NCBI GenBank assembly: GCA_016584495.1 | Contig: WAID01000006.1 | Span: 3,410,001 to 3,474,000 of the forward strand | Reading direction: 5' to 3' | Source: Celoporthe dispersa | Taxonomy: Eukaryota; Ascomycota; Sordariomycetes; Diaporthales; Cryphonectriaceae | Length of the DNA stretch: 64,000 bases | Shown here: positions 22,023-35,000 of the stretch, one piece after another | How the letters are laid out: every line of letters begins with the position of its first letter | How positions within the stretch are numbered: position 1 is the stretch's first letter | Translations under genes and position numbers: made by a program | Notes under the pieces: generated by a model | The model's input: only the letters and a program-made list of their open reading frames with translations | Database searches by the model: none | What the model was told of the DNA's origin: nothing

Positions 22023-23721
22023 TCACACCATCCCAAATCCGTTCACCTGCTCCTGTCTCATCCAATTGTAAACTTCCTTCGCTGCCTTCGTCACGGGTTC
22101 CGACTCCCTTCCCGCCTCTATGTCCACCATTTCTTGTACCCAAGCGTAAATGGCATTAACAAATCCTCTGACTTCCTCCTCCGTGTTGTGAGCGTGAATA
22201 ATGACCCTCAAGCGGCCCTGTCCTGGTGCTACTACAGGGTACGTGACGGGAAAAGTGCGGTATGAAGCCGAGAGAAGATGATAGTACATCCACCACAGAG
22301 ACTTGGGCCTGGTTGAAATGGCGAGTAGGTGGGTGTTGATCTCCCGGTCTTCCCAATCCTCAGCGAGAGGGACGCGTAGTATACCCTTGGACTTTGCTGC
22401 TGACCAGCGGGGATGCGAGGTCAAGAGTTCAAAGAACAGCCGGGCCATATCCTGGACGCGTTGTCGGTCCTGCAAGTGACAAGAATCAGGAACGCACCAT
22501 CGGCCTGAGTAGCGGGTTTCTAACTGCAAACAACACAAAACAGGTAAAAGGAAAAGAAAAGGAGGACAGAAGGGGGGGGAAAAGGCAGAGGGAGAGAGAG
22601 GCTGTGTGTGTGTGTGCGTGCGTGGAACAGAGAGACAGCGGCAGACACGTACCTCTTCTTTGGTCTTAAGCACCTTATACCCTGACAATATAGCAGCGAC
22701 AAAAGGGAAAGTGGGCGCTGTAGAGAACATGACTGCTCTTCCGAAATTGATAACCGTATCACGAATGCTTTTCTTGCCGAGAATGATTGCTGAGGGGCGT
22801 ATCTACATTAGCGTGCGAGCATTCACAAGACGATATTGATGAGCACATACCCCCAGCCGCCCCGATCGCCTTGCCGAAGGAATGCATAACCACTGCAATG
22901 TCTTTCTCCAGCCCGAGCTCGCAGACAAGGCCTCTGCCTTCGGGACCCATGAAGCCAACGCTGTGCGCCTCGTCCACCACGAACTGAACAGCGCCCTCAT
23001 GGTCCTGGAAGACACCCTGAGCAGCTTCGTAGAGTTCCTGCAGGGGACATATATCACCGTCCATGCTGTATACCGACTCGACCGCGACAAGAACGGAGCG
23101 TTTCCCTTGGCGCACCAGAGGTCGCGTGGCTAGGACGTCCCGCAGCGTGTCCCGGAAAGCGTCGACATCGCTATGTGGAAAGGCGACCCTGTCCGTCGCT
23201 ATCGCCTGCCTCATGCCATCGTGCGTGCTGGCATGGACCAAAGAGTCGTACACGATAACGTCCCCCTGCCTGGGAATCGTGTTCCAGATGGCCAAGTTGG
23301 CCTCAAATCCCGAGCCCACGAGGAGCCCCGCCTCGACGCCATGGAAGGCCGCGATCTCCGACTCGGCCTGCTCTATGTATGTATAGTTGCCGTCCATGAG
23401 CCTCGAGCTGGTGGTGCCTAGGGCGAAATTCGGGTGCCTCTCAAGCTCGGCAAGAAACTCGGCGCGATGCTGGGCACTCCGGCCCATCGACATGACATCC
23501 CCGGAGCAGAAGTCCACGGAGCTGGCATCCATGCCGCTGGCCGGCAGCGTCGAGTAGAAGCTGTCAGACGCGCGCTTGACGTCAAGAGCCTCCTCAAGAT
23601 TGCGATAAAAAGTCGGCAGCGACTTGGTCTGCTCCGATTGGATCCTGTGGCCCCTGAGCGAGGTGGCCAGTGCCCCGTCCGGGGAGAGAAAGAAGCTCTC
23701 GCCCGTCCGCGAGTCGCCCAT
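22023..23721 (-). CDS. PLP-dependent alpha-oxoamine synthase (polyketide-releasing aminotransferase type)
   Basis: Class-II aminotransferase-fold enzyme of the AONS/serine palmitoyltransferase superfamily. It is expected to condense an amino acid with the ACP-bound polyketide, losing CO2 and releasing an amino-ketone, as FUM8 and SphB do. Exons 23721-22851, 22789-22653 and 22469-22023 join in phase (484 aa). Visible are the SVDFCSGD start of the fold, GTTSSRLMDGNYTYIEQAE, the cofactor Asp/His block VVDEAHSVGFMG, the Schiff-base Lys in HSFGKAIGAAGG, and the C-terminal GRLRVIIHAHNTEEEV block. Intron 2 is unusually long and simple-sequence rich, including a TG repeat near 22600. An alternative acceptor at 22524 would add 18 residues, but the 22470 acceptor gives the more typical protein. 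The gene lies just upstream of the PKS in the same orientation. No break is seen. Confidence 0.9.
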
Positions 23722-25176
23722 TGTACAAGACTGTGAATAGCGCTTGCTTTATTGCCACAAGGCCGAAGCTTGGAGGTGTAGGTCAAGATTGTAATGTTTA
23801 TGGGCGGGGGCGATACGATCGCCTGGGGGATGGAAGAAGATTGTGCCAAAAGGTTGACCGAAAAGAGATGATAACATGTGACATGTCAAAACACAAGATA
23901 ATATTTCATTGTACAGATTTGCCACTTTCAGATAATCAGATAATGAATCTTCCCCTATTCCAATGAAGGTATGAAATTGAACACTAACATCTAGCTATCT
24001 TTCTAAGCCATCTTCTTAATTCATTAATTGAAATAGCATTATTAGAGTCAAGGCACTCATTGTGGTACATGCGCAGCATTGTTGCTGCTTGAAAGAAGTA
24101 TTGGGCCTGCCCCTTCCGCCTTCTCTGCCCTTCCCTTTTCTCCACTCAACCTGACGCATGTTGGCGTCGAGCCTTATCATTTCAGCTTAGTGCTGATCCT
24201 TCTTACCTGCAGGTTGCTTGTTGCTCCGACCGAGCCTACAGCTCCCCCGGTATCGTCCATGTCTGGTCGCATCGCGCGCTTACAACAGTAACACGCCTCC
24301 TGATGGCCTGATGGCTGACGATCGAACGCGACCCGGATCCGCTATCCATGTTGGAGTCTAGCCTTATCATTTCAGCTTATTGCTGATCCTTCTTACCTGC
24401 AGGTTGCTTGTTGCTCCGACCGAGCCTACAGCTCCCCCGGTATCGTCCGTGTCTGGTTGCATCGCGCGCTACCAACAGTATCACCCTCACGCGAGTACGG
24501 GTTACGGTCCTTCTCCCCTTCTTGCCGCGTGATGGATTCGATGCAATGCTAACGCCATGAAATGAGTCGTACTATTTGATACTACTCTGTCACAGTACAT
24601 CTACGCGGTATAGCTACTTCTACTATGTACACACACAGGCGACAATGGCGTTCGAATAGTGGAGAGCAGCCATCAAGCGCAGTACAATCACTTTGTGATA
24701 TGTCAGGTAATCAGGTATCCAGGAACATACTAGTACAGGTGGCTGGCTGGCTAGGGGCCGTGCACGCAGTGACGAGCCCTGGGCCGGTGACTCACTGGCC
24801 CTCGCACATACACAGCATGTGGGGTACGATGGGGTGAGTGGCTTGTACTCTGTACAGGTACTTCGATACAGTACCAATATATGAGTACCTAAGTACTGTA
24901 CGTGCGGTACATATGCAAGTATGGTACAGTCGGTGCTTAGCGCCAAGCATGATGGAGGGCGCAGTAAGCAGCTGCGCGCGGTTGGAGCATCGTGAGGGAG
25001 GGGAAGACTGTGTCGTGGGATTGAGAAGATCTATTTGTAGAATGTTCGGTATGGTACAGGCATATATCTGCAGGGCTAGCAGTGACAGGCGCAGGCCCGG
25101 TGAAGCCGCAATCCGCAGATTTATCTCTCCCTCTTGGTTCAAGACGACCGCTCGATACGTCGTACATACAGTCGCC
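23722..25176. other. Divergent intergenic region with a 133-bp direct repeat
   Basis: Shared upstream region of the oxoamine synthase (-) and the rhodopsin-like gene (+). It contains two near-identical copies of a 133-bp sequence (24158-24290 and 24348-24480). Around 24840-24930 there is a cluster of GTACC/GGTAC motifs. I see no gene; the open frames crossing here have no family pattern. Confidence 0.45.
24158..24480. repeat. Direct repeat, 2 x 133 bp, 190-bp period
   Basis: The copies at 24158-24290 and 24348-24480 share the block from ATGTTGG through AGCCTTATCATTTCAGCTTA to CAACAGTA with only a few substitutions. They are separated by 57 bp of unique sequence. The duplication is recent compared with the RIP-degraded elements and is not C-to-T biased. 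Origin unknown. Confidence 0.85.
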
Positions 25177-26496
25177 ATGAATAGCGAGGACGCCGCTACC
25201 GTGGCCGGCGCCATCCTCATTGTCCTCGATATCTTGACCGTAGCTGCGCGCTTCTACTCGAGATGGTTCACCAAGGCCGGCTTCGGATGGGACGACTGGA
25301 CAATTCTCATCGCCATGCTGACAGGTATTATACCAGGCGCTTTGCAAGTGTGGGGTATGTTCTCTCTTCTTCGCCTCGCCGTTGCGCGGTCCGTGCAGTA
25401 GGATTATATGCAGTATCGCTCGCTACCTGAAGGCGGGCAGCATAACCTGTATATCTTGGTTGGAAAGGACTAACAACACCAACGCAACGTCTAGCCGGCA
25501 GCGTATCTCAGACGGGACCCGCCGCCGCCAGCAACTTCGATCCTGACTATGTCTTCACTCCTGCCGATATTCTATACACTAAGATCACGTTCTCGACGTC
25601 GGTGCTATACTACCTCATCACCTGTACTACCAAGATATCCCTCCTACTCCTCCAGCATCGCATCTTCTCCATTAGCAGAACCTTCAGGATACAGCTGTAT
25701 GCTGCCGGAGGCATAGTGGTAGCGTTTTGGCTCGGGGCCACGTTGACCGACCTCTTGAACTGCATCCCTCTGGAATGGACGTGGAAGAACGGCAACGCCG
25801 ACCCCAGATACTGTATCAACTATAACACGTTCTGGCTCGTCACCGGGATCTTCGAGAGCGTGATCGATCTGATGATTCTGGTACTGCCCTTCGCCATGGT
25901 GTCCCAGCTGCACCTAGACCGCAGAAAGAGGCTCGGTGTAGCTGGTATCTTCCTCCTGGGAAGTTTGTAAGTCTCGCAAACCGATCTGGCCAGCCTGGAA
26001 GCCGCGGCGATCGCTAACCTTGTGTGCTACAAGCGTCCTCTTTTCCGGCGTCGCCAAAGTCGTCCTGAGCTATCTGCCAGACAGCCGAGAGCCGAACTTC
26101 TCCCTGGGGGCCCTGTGGACCACGGTACATCTCTACACCGGCATCGTTTGCGCCAACCTGGCCCCCAGCTGGCCGCTTGTCAACCGGATGGCCCGGGTGA
26201 GCACCGGATCGTGGGTGACGCTGACTTCGCTGGGCAAGCGCTGGTACAATCTGAGCGGCGGCGGTCACGCATCGAGGGACAGGGCAACCAAGCTCCCAGA
26301 TAGCACGCCTGGGAACAACATGCCGGAGCATAAGCAGTCGGCCGATGTCGAGGTCGGGAGAGTCGATTATGAGCTTGCCATGTATGGGCACGATGGCCAC
26401 ATTCCCTTTGTCAGAGTGGAGAATGAGTCGAGCATGTACCCGGGATCGAGGAGCCAGGGGAGCTTGTCCTCAGATTCCCGAACCAATTGGGTATAG
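25177..26496 (+). CDS. Fungal rhodopsin-domain integral membrane protein (SAT4/PTH11-like)
   Basis: Exons 25177-25354, 25495-25966 and 26034-26496 join in phase (370 aa), with introns of 140 and 67 bp. The N-terminal helix is followed by AARFYSRWFTKAGFGWDDW, the family signature of the fungal multi-pass rhodopsin domain (PF20684 type). Further hydrophobic helices follow (TSVLYYLITCTTKISLLLL; AAGGIVVAFWLGATLTDLL), with the cysteine-containing loop NCIPLEWTWKNGNADPRYCI. The C-terminal tail of about 90 residues is polar and Ser-rich. Such proteins are very common in Pezizomycotina; some act as cell-surface sensors, most are uncharacterised. It lies between the oxoamine synthase and the SDR in the opposite orientation. 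A role in the pathway is not shown by the sequence. Confidence 0.88.
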
Positions 26497-26914
26497 TCGA
26501 AGTAGAGATCAAAGATCCGTTTCGATTCAATTGTTGTGACCTTAAAGCGAGCGTTTCACACGTGCTCGTGGACTGGGTAGTACAGACTCACGCACGGCTC
26601 TAGCGACGCCTATGCCTTTACTACCGCCTCTCGATGTGGTTGGTGTTTTCGCTTGGCTTGAGGGAGGCGGCAGCAAGCCTGCGGCTACCACTTGCAATAG
26701 CCGAGGTAGAAAGGTTGGTGATAACGTGCTAATATTTGTCGATGATGTCGTGGGTATGCACAGTGGAGGATGTTGATGACCTCAGATTAGTGATTGCTTT
26801 GATAAGCTGACATTATATTGCTCGCGCTGCTCCTGCAGCTGGCAAGCCATTCCCCGAGCGCGATCATGCAAGCATGGCCGTACCGTGGCAACTCCTACAC
26901 CAATGACCAACTGG
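26497..26914. other. Intergenic, convergent 3' ends
   Basis: Between the membrane-protein gene and the SDR. No gene or repeat is seen. Confidence 0.5.
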
Positions 26915-28404
26915 TCACAGTCCATCCAGATCGGCCTCCAGTTCAGGGACCTTGGCTCTCAACTCGTCAACAATTTCCCTCCACACCTGTCTCTGCAGCG
27001 CCCTCGCCTTCTCACTGTTGATAATAGTGGCCGCTTTCCTATCGACGCGTATGCTTTGTCAGTACTCATCCTCTCAGGGTTCATTGGATGAGCACGGCAG
27101 GCTCGCCGCTGCGTCATGACTTACTTGCGGTACTGGTCGCTCGTCAGAAAGTAGTTGAAGAACTCGCCCTGAGACACGCCCCATCAGTACAACATTCGTT
27201 ACCTGAGACCGAGCCGACTCCTCCACTGTCGAGTGCAACATGCGGACATGCGCGCGTGAGTAGCTAGTGACGCTGGCCGCGCAGCCTTTTTGGGCAGACC
27301 ACCACTCACATGATTCTCTTTTTGGCTTTTGGGCGGCCATGACGCAGATTCTGGCCCCCGAGTCGGCCGTCTTGGCGGTTATCACCAGAGTTAAGTAGAC
27401 ACAGAGCCAATGGAACCACGATCTTGAGGCGATGAGGTTGCCAATGTCGGTATAAACCATACCGGGGCACACGCTGTTGATGATGACAAGAGGGCTATGT
27501 GGAGGACAACAGACCGCCGGTCAGCCCAGATGTACGTATGGGGGCAGCTAAGCAGGGCAACAAGAAAGACTAAGGACTTGGGGTTGGGGGTGCTTTTCTT
27601 ACTCGCCGTCTGGCTCTCGCGCCAGCCTGGTCATCTCCTCGATCGTGTACATGACCAGAAGCTTGCTGACGGCGTAGTTGGGCTCCGCGTCCCACCAATG
27701 GCTCGGCCAGTTTCTCTTGCTGCACACCTGTCGCAGTATACCGTCCTCTCGCTGCGACCACTTGGATAGCTCATCGAGGTCGGGGTAGAGATGCTCGCGC
27801 GACGAGAGGAACATCATATGCGCCGGCGACGAGCGCTGACCACGGGCTCCACGCATCCACCCCAGCAGAAGCAGGCCTATGAGCGTCGTGCCGATGGTAT
27901 TGATTTGAATCGTTTTCTCCCTAGACCACTTGTGTCAGAAAGATAGATTCCCGATGAGGTGTTTCGGCGTAAAGCGAAGCGGGGAAGACATGGCATATAC
28001 CAGCCCTCGGCACTCTCCTCCCAGTGAGAATTGACTATGCCACCGCTCACGACCGCCACGTCCAGGGCGGCGGGGCCCGGAAGACTGCTCTTGAGCTTGG
28101 CCATGAAGCTGGTGCACGAGTCGTAGCGCTCCAGGTCCAGCTCTAGACACGAAATTTCACCTTTGTAAGAGGAACCCGCCGCCGCTTCTATGTGCCGTTT
28201 GGCGGCATCCGCACGAGCTGCCGCGCGAGATGTGATAATGACGTTGGCGCCGAGGGTCGCAAAGTGCACGGCAGAAGCCAGCCCGAGACCGGCGGTGGCG
28301 CCGACAATCAGGACTGTCTGCCCGTCAAACGTCCCGGCCGGGGGCAACGGCACTGGCACGAAACGGCCCACACACCGCTGTAGAGGGGCATCAAGCAACA
28401 ACAT
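26915..28404 (-). CDS. Short-chain dehydrogenase/reductase, candidate ketoreductase
   Basis: NAD(P)H-dependent SDR. Exons 28404-28001, 27920-27603, 27494-27310, 27225-27203, 27168-27125 and 27038-26915 join in phase, giving 365 aa. Features: cofactor loop VGATAGLGLASA, the SGGIV block, INTIGTT, the active-site Ser in MMFLSSREH, and the catalytic Tyr and Lys in NYAVSKLL, then VCPGMVYTD. The C-terminus is amphipathic (KARALQRQVWREIVDELRAK). The start is the first ATG in frame; the open frame continues upstream without one. The intron at 27202-27169 is only 34 bp, the weakest part of the model. By analogy with the 3-keto reductases of fumonisin and sphingofungin clusters it could reduce the ketone left by the oxoamine synthase, but the protein belongs to a broad SDR group, so this is inference from context. 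Confidence 0.85.
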
Positions 28405-28817
28405 ATCTGGAAGGTCTGCAGATGCCTTGATATTCTGTGCAGGGAGGAGAAAAGGTCCTGGGCTGACCAAAAGTGGTGAGTAGGTGGAAATTTATGTGCA
28501 CAGGAGTGCATGCTGTGGGAGGCTGAGAAGCGGTGGTATGTACCCAAGGAGTTAACAGCGGGGCCTTTGAGGTGCTACATAAGAGGGGCAGGAAGCAGCT
28601 GCCGAGGTGGGGCTGGTGCCAAGGGAGTGTTCTGTCCAGGTGTAAGCTTGGGTTCACAGGGCTAGTCACAGTGGGGAAACTGTCCCTGATTACCCGTGGG
28701 CGCTAGCCTTCCTAGCCCCCTGCTTCGTCCCTTACCTGTTTGAGATTTTAATACAACACAGGGGCCACATTCATTACCCACCTTAGGTAATCAATATTGA
28801 GTCTTTCAGTCAGAAAA
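28405..28817. other. SDR upstream region, up to the transposon insertion
   Basis: About 410 bp of normal GC content between the SDR start and the retrotransposon target site. No gene is seen. The insertion therefore sits directly upstream of the SDR promoter. Confidence 0.5.
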
Positions 28818-28822
28818 CCAAG

Positions 28823-29212
28823 TGTCAGACTAGGAAAGCCTGGCACGGCAAGCCGGCCAGAAGAAGGCTCCGGATGAAGACCCCCCCCCCTGAGGGAGTC
28901 TTCACCAGTAGCCGATAAACGGAACGAACGGCCTAGGAATAGAACAAATCCTGAACAGCCGAAACGGCCTCAGTCAATGCCTCAAGACTCAGCTCCTCAG
29001 GGCGAAAGGCCTCAGGAAGGCCTTTCAGGCCAGAAGGCAAGAGAACCAGTCCACAAGCTTCGGATTGGCCTTGCCTAGTATATACCGTTGCTATATAAAT
29101 AGGTATACTGCTACCTCTAGGACCTGAATAGAGAGAAGCAGCTAGAATATAGACCCTTTGCACTATTCTGCTAAGCACTTCATACAATAAAGATTTTCCC
29201 CGAAATCTGACA
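28823..29212 (+). repeat. 5' LTR of the Copia element
   Basis: 390 bp, TGTCAGA...TCTGACA. It is much less AT-rich than the interior and carries a long C run near 28881-28892 where the right copy has CTCCTCCTCC. Differences from the 3' LTR are largely C/T and G/A. Confidence 0.88.
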
Positions 29213-30041
29213 GATTATAAGCCTAGCCAGTAATACTGGATTATTCATACTATCCTCTCCAATACTATTGTAAATATTGCTAGCGATTATAGCTCCTAAT
29301 ATACATGCTTAAGCGAGCTCCTAACGAGGCATAGGCTCGCAGTATTAGGAAAGAGAATCTAAGGCAAGCAGAATAATAGAAGAGATAATAAAGAAAGAGA
29401 ACCCTTTTGTATTAATAGTCAAGAATATTGAATAGTCTCTTATCCAAATGAAGAAGGAGCAATTACTAATAATTGACAATTATTGAATCTAGAGCGCCTC
29501 GATAGAAAGCTTGATAAAAGCAGCTAATCTTACTCTGGAAAATCTCAATACTCTCAATAATAGAGCAGACTTAAGATTAGGCATAGCCTTTAGAAGAATT
29601 ATCAGTACTAGCATATTGGCAAGAATTTCTACTAATCTTTCTAGAAAGTCTATCTAGAGATCTATAAAAGATATTTATAATGAATTAAAGCTAGCTCAGA
29701 AGCAGATCTAGATAAGCAAGCTTCTAGTATTTAAGCTCAAAAATAGCGCAAGAAATTATACTGGAAAATTCCTAGCATTAATTAATAATCTTACTAGCGC
29801 TAGCATTGCTTTGAATAGCAAGTTAGCTGCCTTTATATTTATTAAGAAAGCTTGGAAAAAAGCACTAGAATAGTCTGCATACACTCGAATAACTTTCAGA
29901 AACAATCCAATAATTAGGCTAGAAAAGCTAATAGCAGATCTTATTAATAAGAGCTATATCCACGCTAAGGGAAAAAGCCAAAACAAGAAAGCTATGAATT
30001 CCTTAAGCTCCGGAAAAAGCGATTAGAAAAAAGAGATTAAA

Positions 30042-30083
30042 TGCCATAATTATAATAAGAAAAGCTACTTTAAGCATAAATGC
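30042..30083 (+). pseudogene. RIP-damaged gag zinc knuckle
   Basis: The translation KCHNYNKKSYFKHKC fits the retroviral CX2CX4HX4C knuckle if TAT replaced TGT at the second Cys, a G-to-A change, while the end of the motif keeps its residues. It marks the nucleocapsid part of the Copia element. Confidence 0.5.
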
Positions 30084-30899
30084 TGTAAGGAAGGCAGCAG
30101 CATATACAATCCGAATAACAATAGAGAAAGAGGAAGAGAGAAAAGCAGAAAGAAAAGGAATAGCGATAATAGCCAGAGCTTAGAAAAAAGCAACTAGGCT
30201 GCTAGCATTCCTTTGCTCCCTCCAAACTTCGACTATCCTATTGCAAAGCTCTCCAGCTATACTATAAGAGCCTCAACTAATAAAGAATCCTAGCAATAGC
30301 TCTGCAAAGCATTGAATTGCTATTTCGCTAGCATAAATACAGAGAAGTTTGAGAATAAGCGATTCTTAAAAGATAACAGATTAGCAATGCTTATATAAGC
30401 ATATAATAGCAATAGCCAAATCCCTTCAATGCGAAACTATTAGCTATACAATATAGAATCAGATATCTATATTATCAATTTGGAATAATAATACTTACTG
30501 AATCACTAAATAAAAACTAAGCAAAAGAATGCTATAATAATTAGAGGCAGGCTTATATATCTATCTGCTATAAGAATAGTAAGGATACTATTGATTATAA
30601 AGCATCCGAAGATTACTAAACAAATAATAGAACTAATATATTGCATTCTAATCAACAGCTTTCCTATTAATATCTTCAGCAGCAAATGCCTATATCTTAG
30701 CAAAAAGTATAGATTGAGAATCAATAGAAAGAATATTCTATTCAATACAAAAAGCTAATAGATTATAGTACTAGATATGCCAAAATAAGAATTCTATATA
30801 AATATAATTAATAATATTTTACTATAGCAATGCCTTTACTAAAAAAAGCACTTAAGCTATAATAATTATGCTTAATATTGAAGAAAAGAAGCAATTAAA

Positions 30900-31560
30900 G
30901 CTCTAATATCGATACCTAAAGCATTCGAGCCTAGAATAGCTAATAAAGATTATCAAAGCGAGCATAGGAGTGCTTCTAAACTCTAAGAAAATCGAATTCC
31001 TCTCTTGCAATATCTGCAACGAGGCTACGGCGCTACAATATAAATCATACAATCCTATAACCCATGAAAAGGAGCTAATAGCTGGCATCTACATCGACAT
31101 AGTAATAATAACCCCCGCCTTATTCAGAGAATATAAATATGCATATCTAATAACCGACAATGCATCTAGATACAAGATCATTAGTTTCGGAATCAAGAAG
31201 AACAAGATCCTCGAAAGCATTATAGCAATAATCAGGCTGTTGAACATATAGAATTAGCGAATACCTAAATAAATCAAGCTAGATAAAGAAAAGAAATTTG
31301 TCTCTACTATATTAAAAAAGTTTTATAATAAAGAAGGCATTCAATATAGAGATATAGCTTTATATAACTCATACCAGAATCCTATCGCAGAATGAGATAT
31401 TCTTTCCCTAATCAGTACTGCTATAAAGTTTGCAATCCTAATGCAGATTCTTCGAATATTTTGATATTATCTAATAGAACAATTAGTTCTAGTAATAAAT
31501 ATAATAAGTATTAGAATTATTAAAGGAAAAATATCTTATTAAATATTCTAGAATAGAATT
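30900..31560 (+). pseudogene. Copia integrase remnant
   Basis: An open stretch reads CNICNEATAL, then a GIYIDIVIITP block and YAYLITDNASRYKI. This is the spacing of the Copia GAG-pre-integrase zinc finger and the first catalytic Asp blocks. It breaks down about 1.26 kb from its start to the Gypsy insertion at 31566. Confidence 0.7.
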
Positions 31561-31565
31561 AATAA

Positions 31566-32047
31566 TGTTATAACCTATCCAACATGCAGGTTACGACAGG
31601 GAAATGGCACAACACCCAGGCTACCCAGAACAGACCTTCCTAGAGCCGAGAGTCTAACACTCTAGTATAGAAAAAGGGAACGCAAGATTACGTAAGTAAG
31701 AGTTAGGGTCTAGGACCCACCGCTTATGAGGAATCGATCGCTAGGCAAACGATTCAGAGACTTGCCTAGCAATAATCAGAATATAAGCATCCTAGGCAGG
31801 ACTGAAGAGCTGGATATATAAGGACATACTTATTACCAATAGATAGATTCAATATATAGCTTTTCAATTATCAATCTAAATATTCAGTCTTATATATTGG
31901 ATAGCTCTAAAAGCAATGAATATTTGCATCGCTTATTAGGACTCGCATAATTCTGTATTCAAAAACTCAATGCTTTTTAATATCTTTTTGCTAATATAAA
32001 CCCAATCGATATTTAGGAATCTTCGGATTATTATAGTGCTTATTATA
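31566..32047 (+). repeat. 5' LTR of the Gypsy element
   Basis: 482 bp starting TGTTATAACC and ending near CTTATTATA. The first 240 bp keep more GC than the remainder. Truncated related LTR copies are seen near 48482 and 48817. Confidence 0.85.
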
Positions 32048-35000
32048 TTTTAACAACTTTTATTCAAGAAAGGTTCAATATTATCTCTTTGAGCAATACG
32101 GAACACAATAGCTTTTCAGATGCCTATTTCATCTACTTATAAGTCCATATATAAATAAATGATCAATGCTATTGCCAATCTTCAGGAGCAGGTTCGCACT
32201 CTATAGTAATAAAATAATAATCTAATTCCCATTATAGCAAACAAAGTGTACAAAATAGATAAGCCAGTCATATACGATAGAGCGCAGAAAATGCTTTACA
32301 GATTCCTTACCTATTGCAAGGCATATTTCCTACACTATGCTGCCCAGTTCACTTTTAAGCATAAAAAGTCATTTTTGCTGGAACTTGCTTCGAAAAAATA
32401 CTCTTATTTAGTATAAACCCTCTTTGCGCAATTATCTGAAGCATTAGGATGACTTTAATATATGCAACTAAGATATTAAAGATATATTCGATTCCTTCGC
32501 AAATTTCGAGAAAGCTTTTAAGGAAACTTTTAATAATCCAAATAAAGAATGCATTATAGCTCAATAACTTATAAATCTAAAGCAGATTAAATTAGCTTTA
32601 GCTTATATAGTTAGATTTAAATAGCTCTTAGTATAGCTTTTATAGAAAGATAAGAATCTTATAAAATATTATTATAAGAGATTTAAAGATAAAGTCAAGA
32701 ATGAAATCTCCAAATAAGATTAGCTGAAGGATTTTGCGATATTCTCGAATCAGGCAATTCGCATCGATAACTGCTTATATAAATGATGGATAGAGAAGTC
32801 TAAGAAAGGAGGAAACTAGACTTAGAGAATTTTAGCTAATTTAAGCAAGAAACTTTAATATTAGAAGAAATTATATAGCATTTCCTAAAATAGCAGTATT
32901 TATATTGGATCTATAAAACTCGATACTACCAATCGCAATATCTGCAAAAGCAATAGAGAATGCTTCAATTATAGAAAATTAGGATACTTTGCATGCGATT
33001 ATAGACAGCTTAAGAAATCTAGATAGCAATCTGTTCAGGAAGGATAATAGGCGAATATTGCAAGATAATAGGAACTTAATCAGCTAAGCAATAACTATCT
33101 ATCCGAGCAAGCAATAGATCTTATTGCTTATAAATATCTTAATTGGATATTCTATTATAATAATAGATGCTTATTGCATTTTGCAGAAAAGGAAAGCTTA
33201 GAATAATTTCCTAAGAAGCCTAAGAAGAAAAAAGCAACTTGCTATAAGATAATATAATCTACTCTACAATATAATTTTTATAGAGTAGCGACTCAGATTG
33301 TTTGTCCAACCCAATAGATAATCAAATAGTGGATAATCAGTTAGAAAAAGTCCAAATAATGGAAGAGGATAAAGGAAAGTTTCTTTTAGGATATTGGATG
33401 CAACTTTTTATTAAAAAATTAGACTCAGAAGGCATAGTATCAGAAATACTCAAGTAAGAAGATCTATTAGATAGGCAGCTAAATAAGCTACTATAATCGG
33501 AGACTTTCAAATCAGAGAATGATAATATTAGCCAAAAATAAATAGCATATGAAAAGATATTAGTATAAAACCTAAGATAGGAATAAACTAGATATATTAT
33601 CCGAGCATAATAACTTAAGAAAGTCTTTATCTATATACTCTTTCAAAAAGCAAGAGCTTTTAAGCATAAAGATTCTAGAATCGCCCACTATTATAGAAAA
33701 TATTATAAGATCGTATAAATCTCCTATATGCATTATAACTATAGGATATACTTTGCAGAGAAAGCAAAGAATAAATGCTTCCTAATTAGGGAATAGAATA
33801 AGATTATTTATATTATTAAGGAACTAAGTACTAGATTTATAAAGAAATTCAATTATACTTAGAGATATGCATAGATCGGATATTCAGATAATTTTCCAAA
33901 AGCATATATTAATAAGCGCACTAAATAATGGCAATGCACTATTAGAGTATATAAGATTTACAAATAGAAGAAAATAGATATATAGCATAGTAATCAAGAT
34001 TAGAAGAAAAGGTGCTAATATAGTTATTAGTAAGTAAAGAGATTTGCAAGATAAATAATTCAATCCTCAAAAAAAGGAGATTACTTATAAGGAATAATAA
34101 ATAATCTAGATCAATAAGATTTCTATACATAATAGTCAAGAAGGACTATATATATATCACATTTGATATAATTATTAATAGATAAAGATATTGCGCATTA
34201 TTAGATAGTAGTGCCTAAGAGAATTATATTTTACTATAAATAATCAATATAATATAAATATTATAGCAATATAAGAAAGAATCCTATACTTTCAGCACTA
34301 TAAAAGGAAAACTTGTTTTATATAACTAGGATATTATAAATATAGAGATTAATTATCTACTAATATTTATCCAAAGCTTTACGATATATATTACTTTTGA
34401 TATCATAGATATAGCATAGTATGCACTGATTCTAGGATTTCTTTAGCTTAAAAAGTATAATTCTCGAATCAATTGGATTATTAGCTAGATCTTTTGGGAA
34501 TAAGCTATACCCAAAGAGATAATCGCAATTAAAGGCGAAAGGCAGGATCTAATTACTAAATATAATCCAAGGAAAGAGCATTTAAACAGACTTATATATA
34601 CTTTCAAATCAGCAGAGACTAATAGCTTATAGAGAAAGATTATAGAATCTTCAGATCTATAAAAAAGGATTAAAGATGAATTATATATAATAATAGATAA
34701 TAGCTGAATATAAAGAAAAAGTATATTATAGAGCGATAAATATAGACTTTGGAATTATAAAGAGATTAGTTTTTCAAGAAAAGGAATTAATAAGCTATAA
34801 TAGATTATAAATACTGATTTGGATCGCTTAATAAGGGAAAAGGAATAATCAAGATCCAGTATGACTAATAGCTTATAGGGAAGCTGCTTGGAAGTATTCC
34901 AAAATGAGAAGAAGAATACTTAATAGTATCTTCTGTTTCTCCAGATAGCAAAAACTGAAGAAGGATTTATATTAATATTTAAAGGAATTCCGAGAGAATA

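Noticed and set aside
22600..22622. TG microsatellite as a regulatory element
   Set aside because: It lies in the long simple-sequence intron of the oxoamine synthase and is a common repeat type.
28933..29187. 84-codon open frame on the minus strand of the left LTR, with a similar 81-codon frame at 41587-41832
   Set aside because: Both are the same antisense stretch of paired LTRs, without start context or known domain. They stay open by virtue of LTR base composition.
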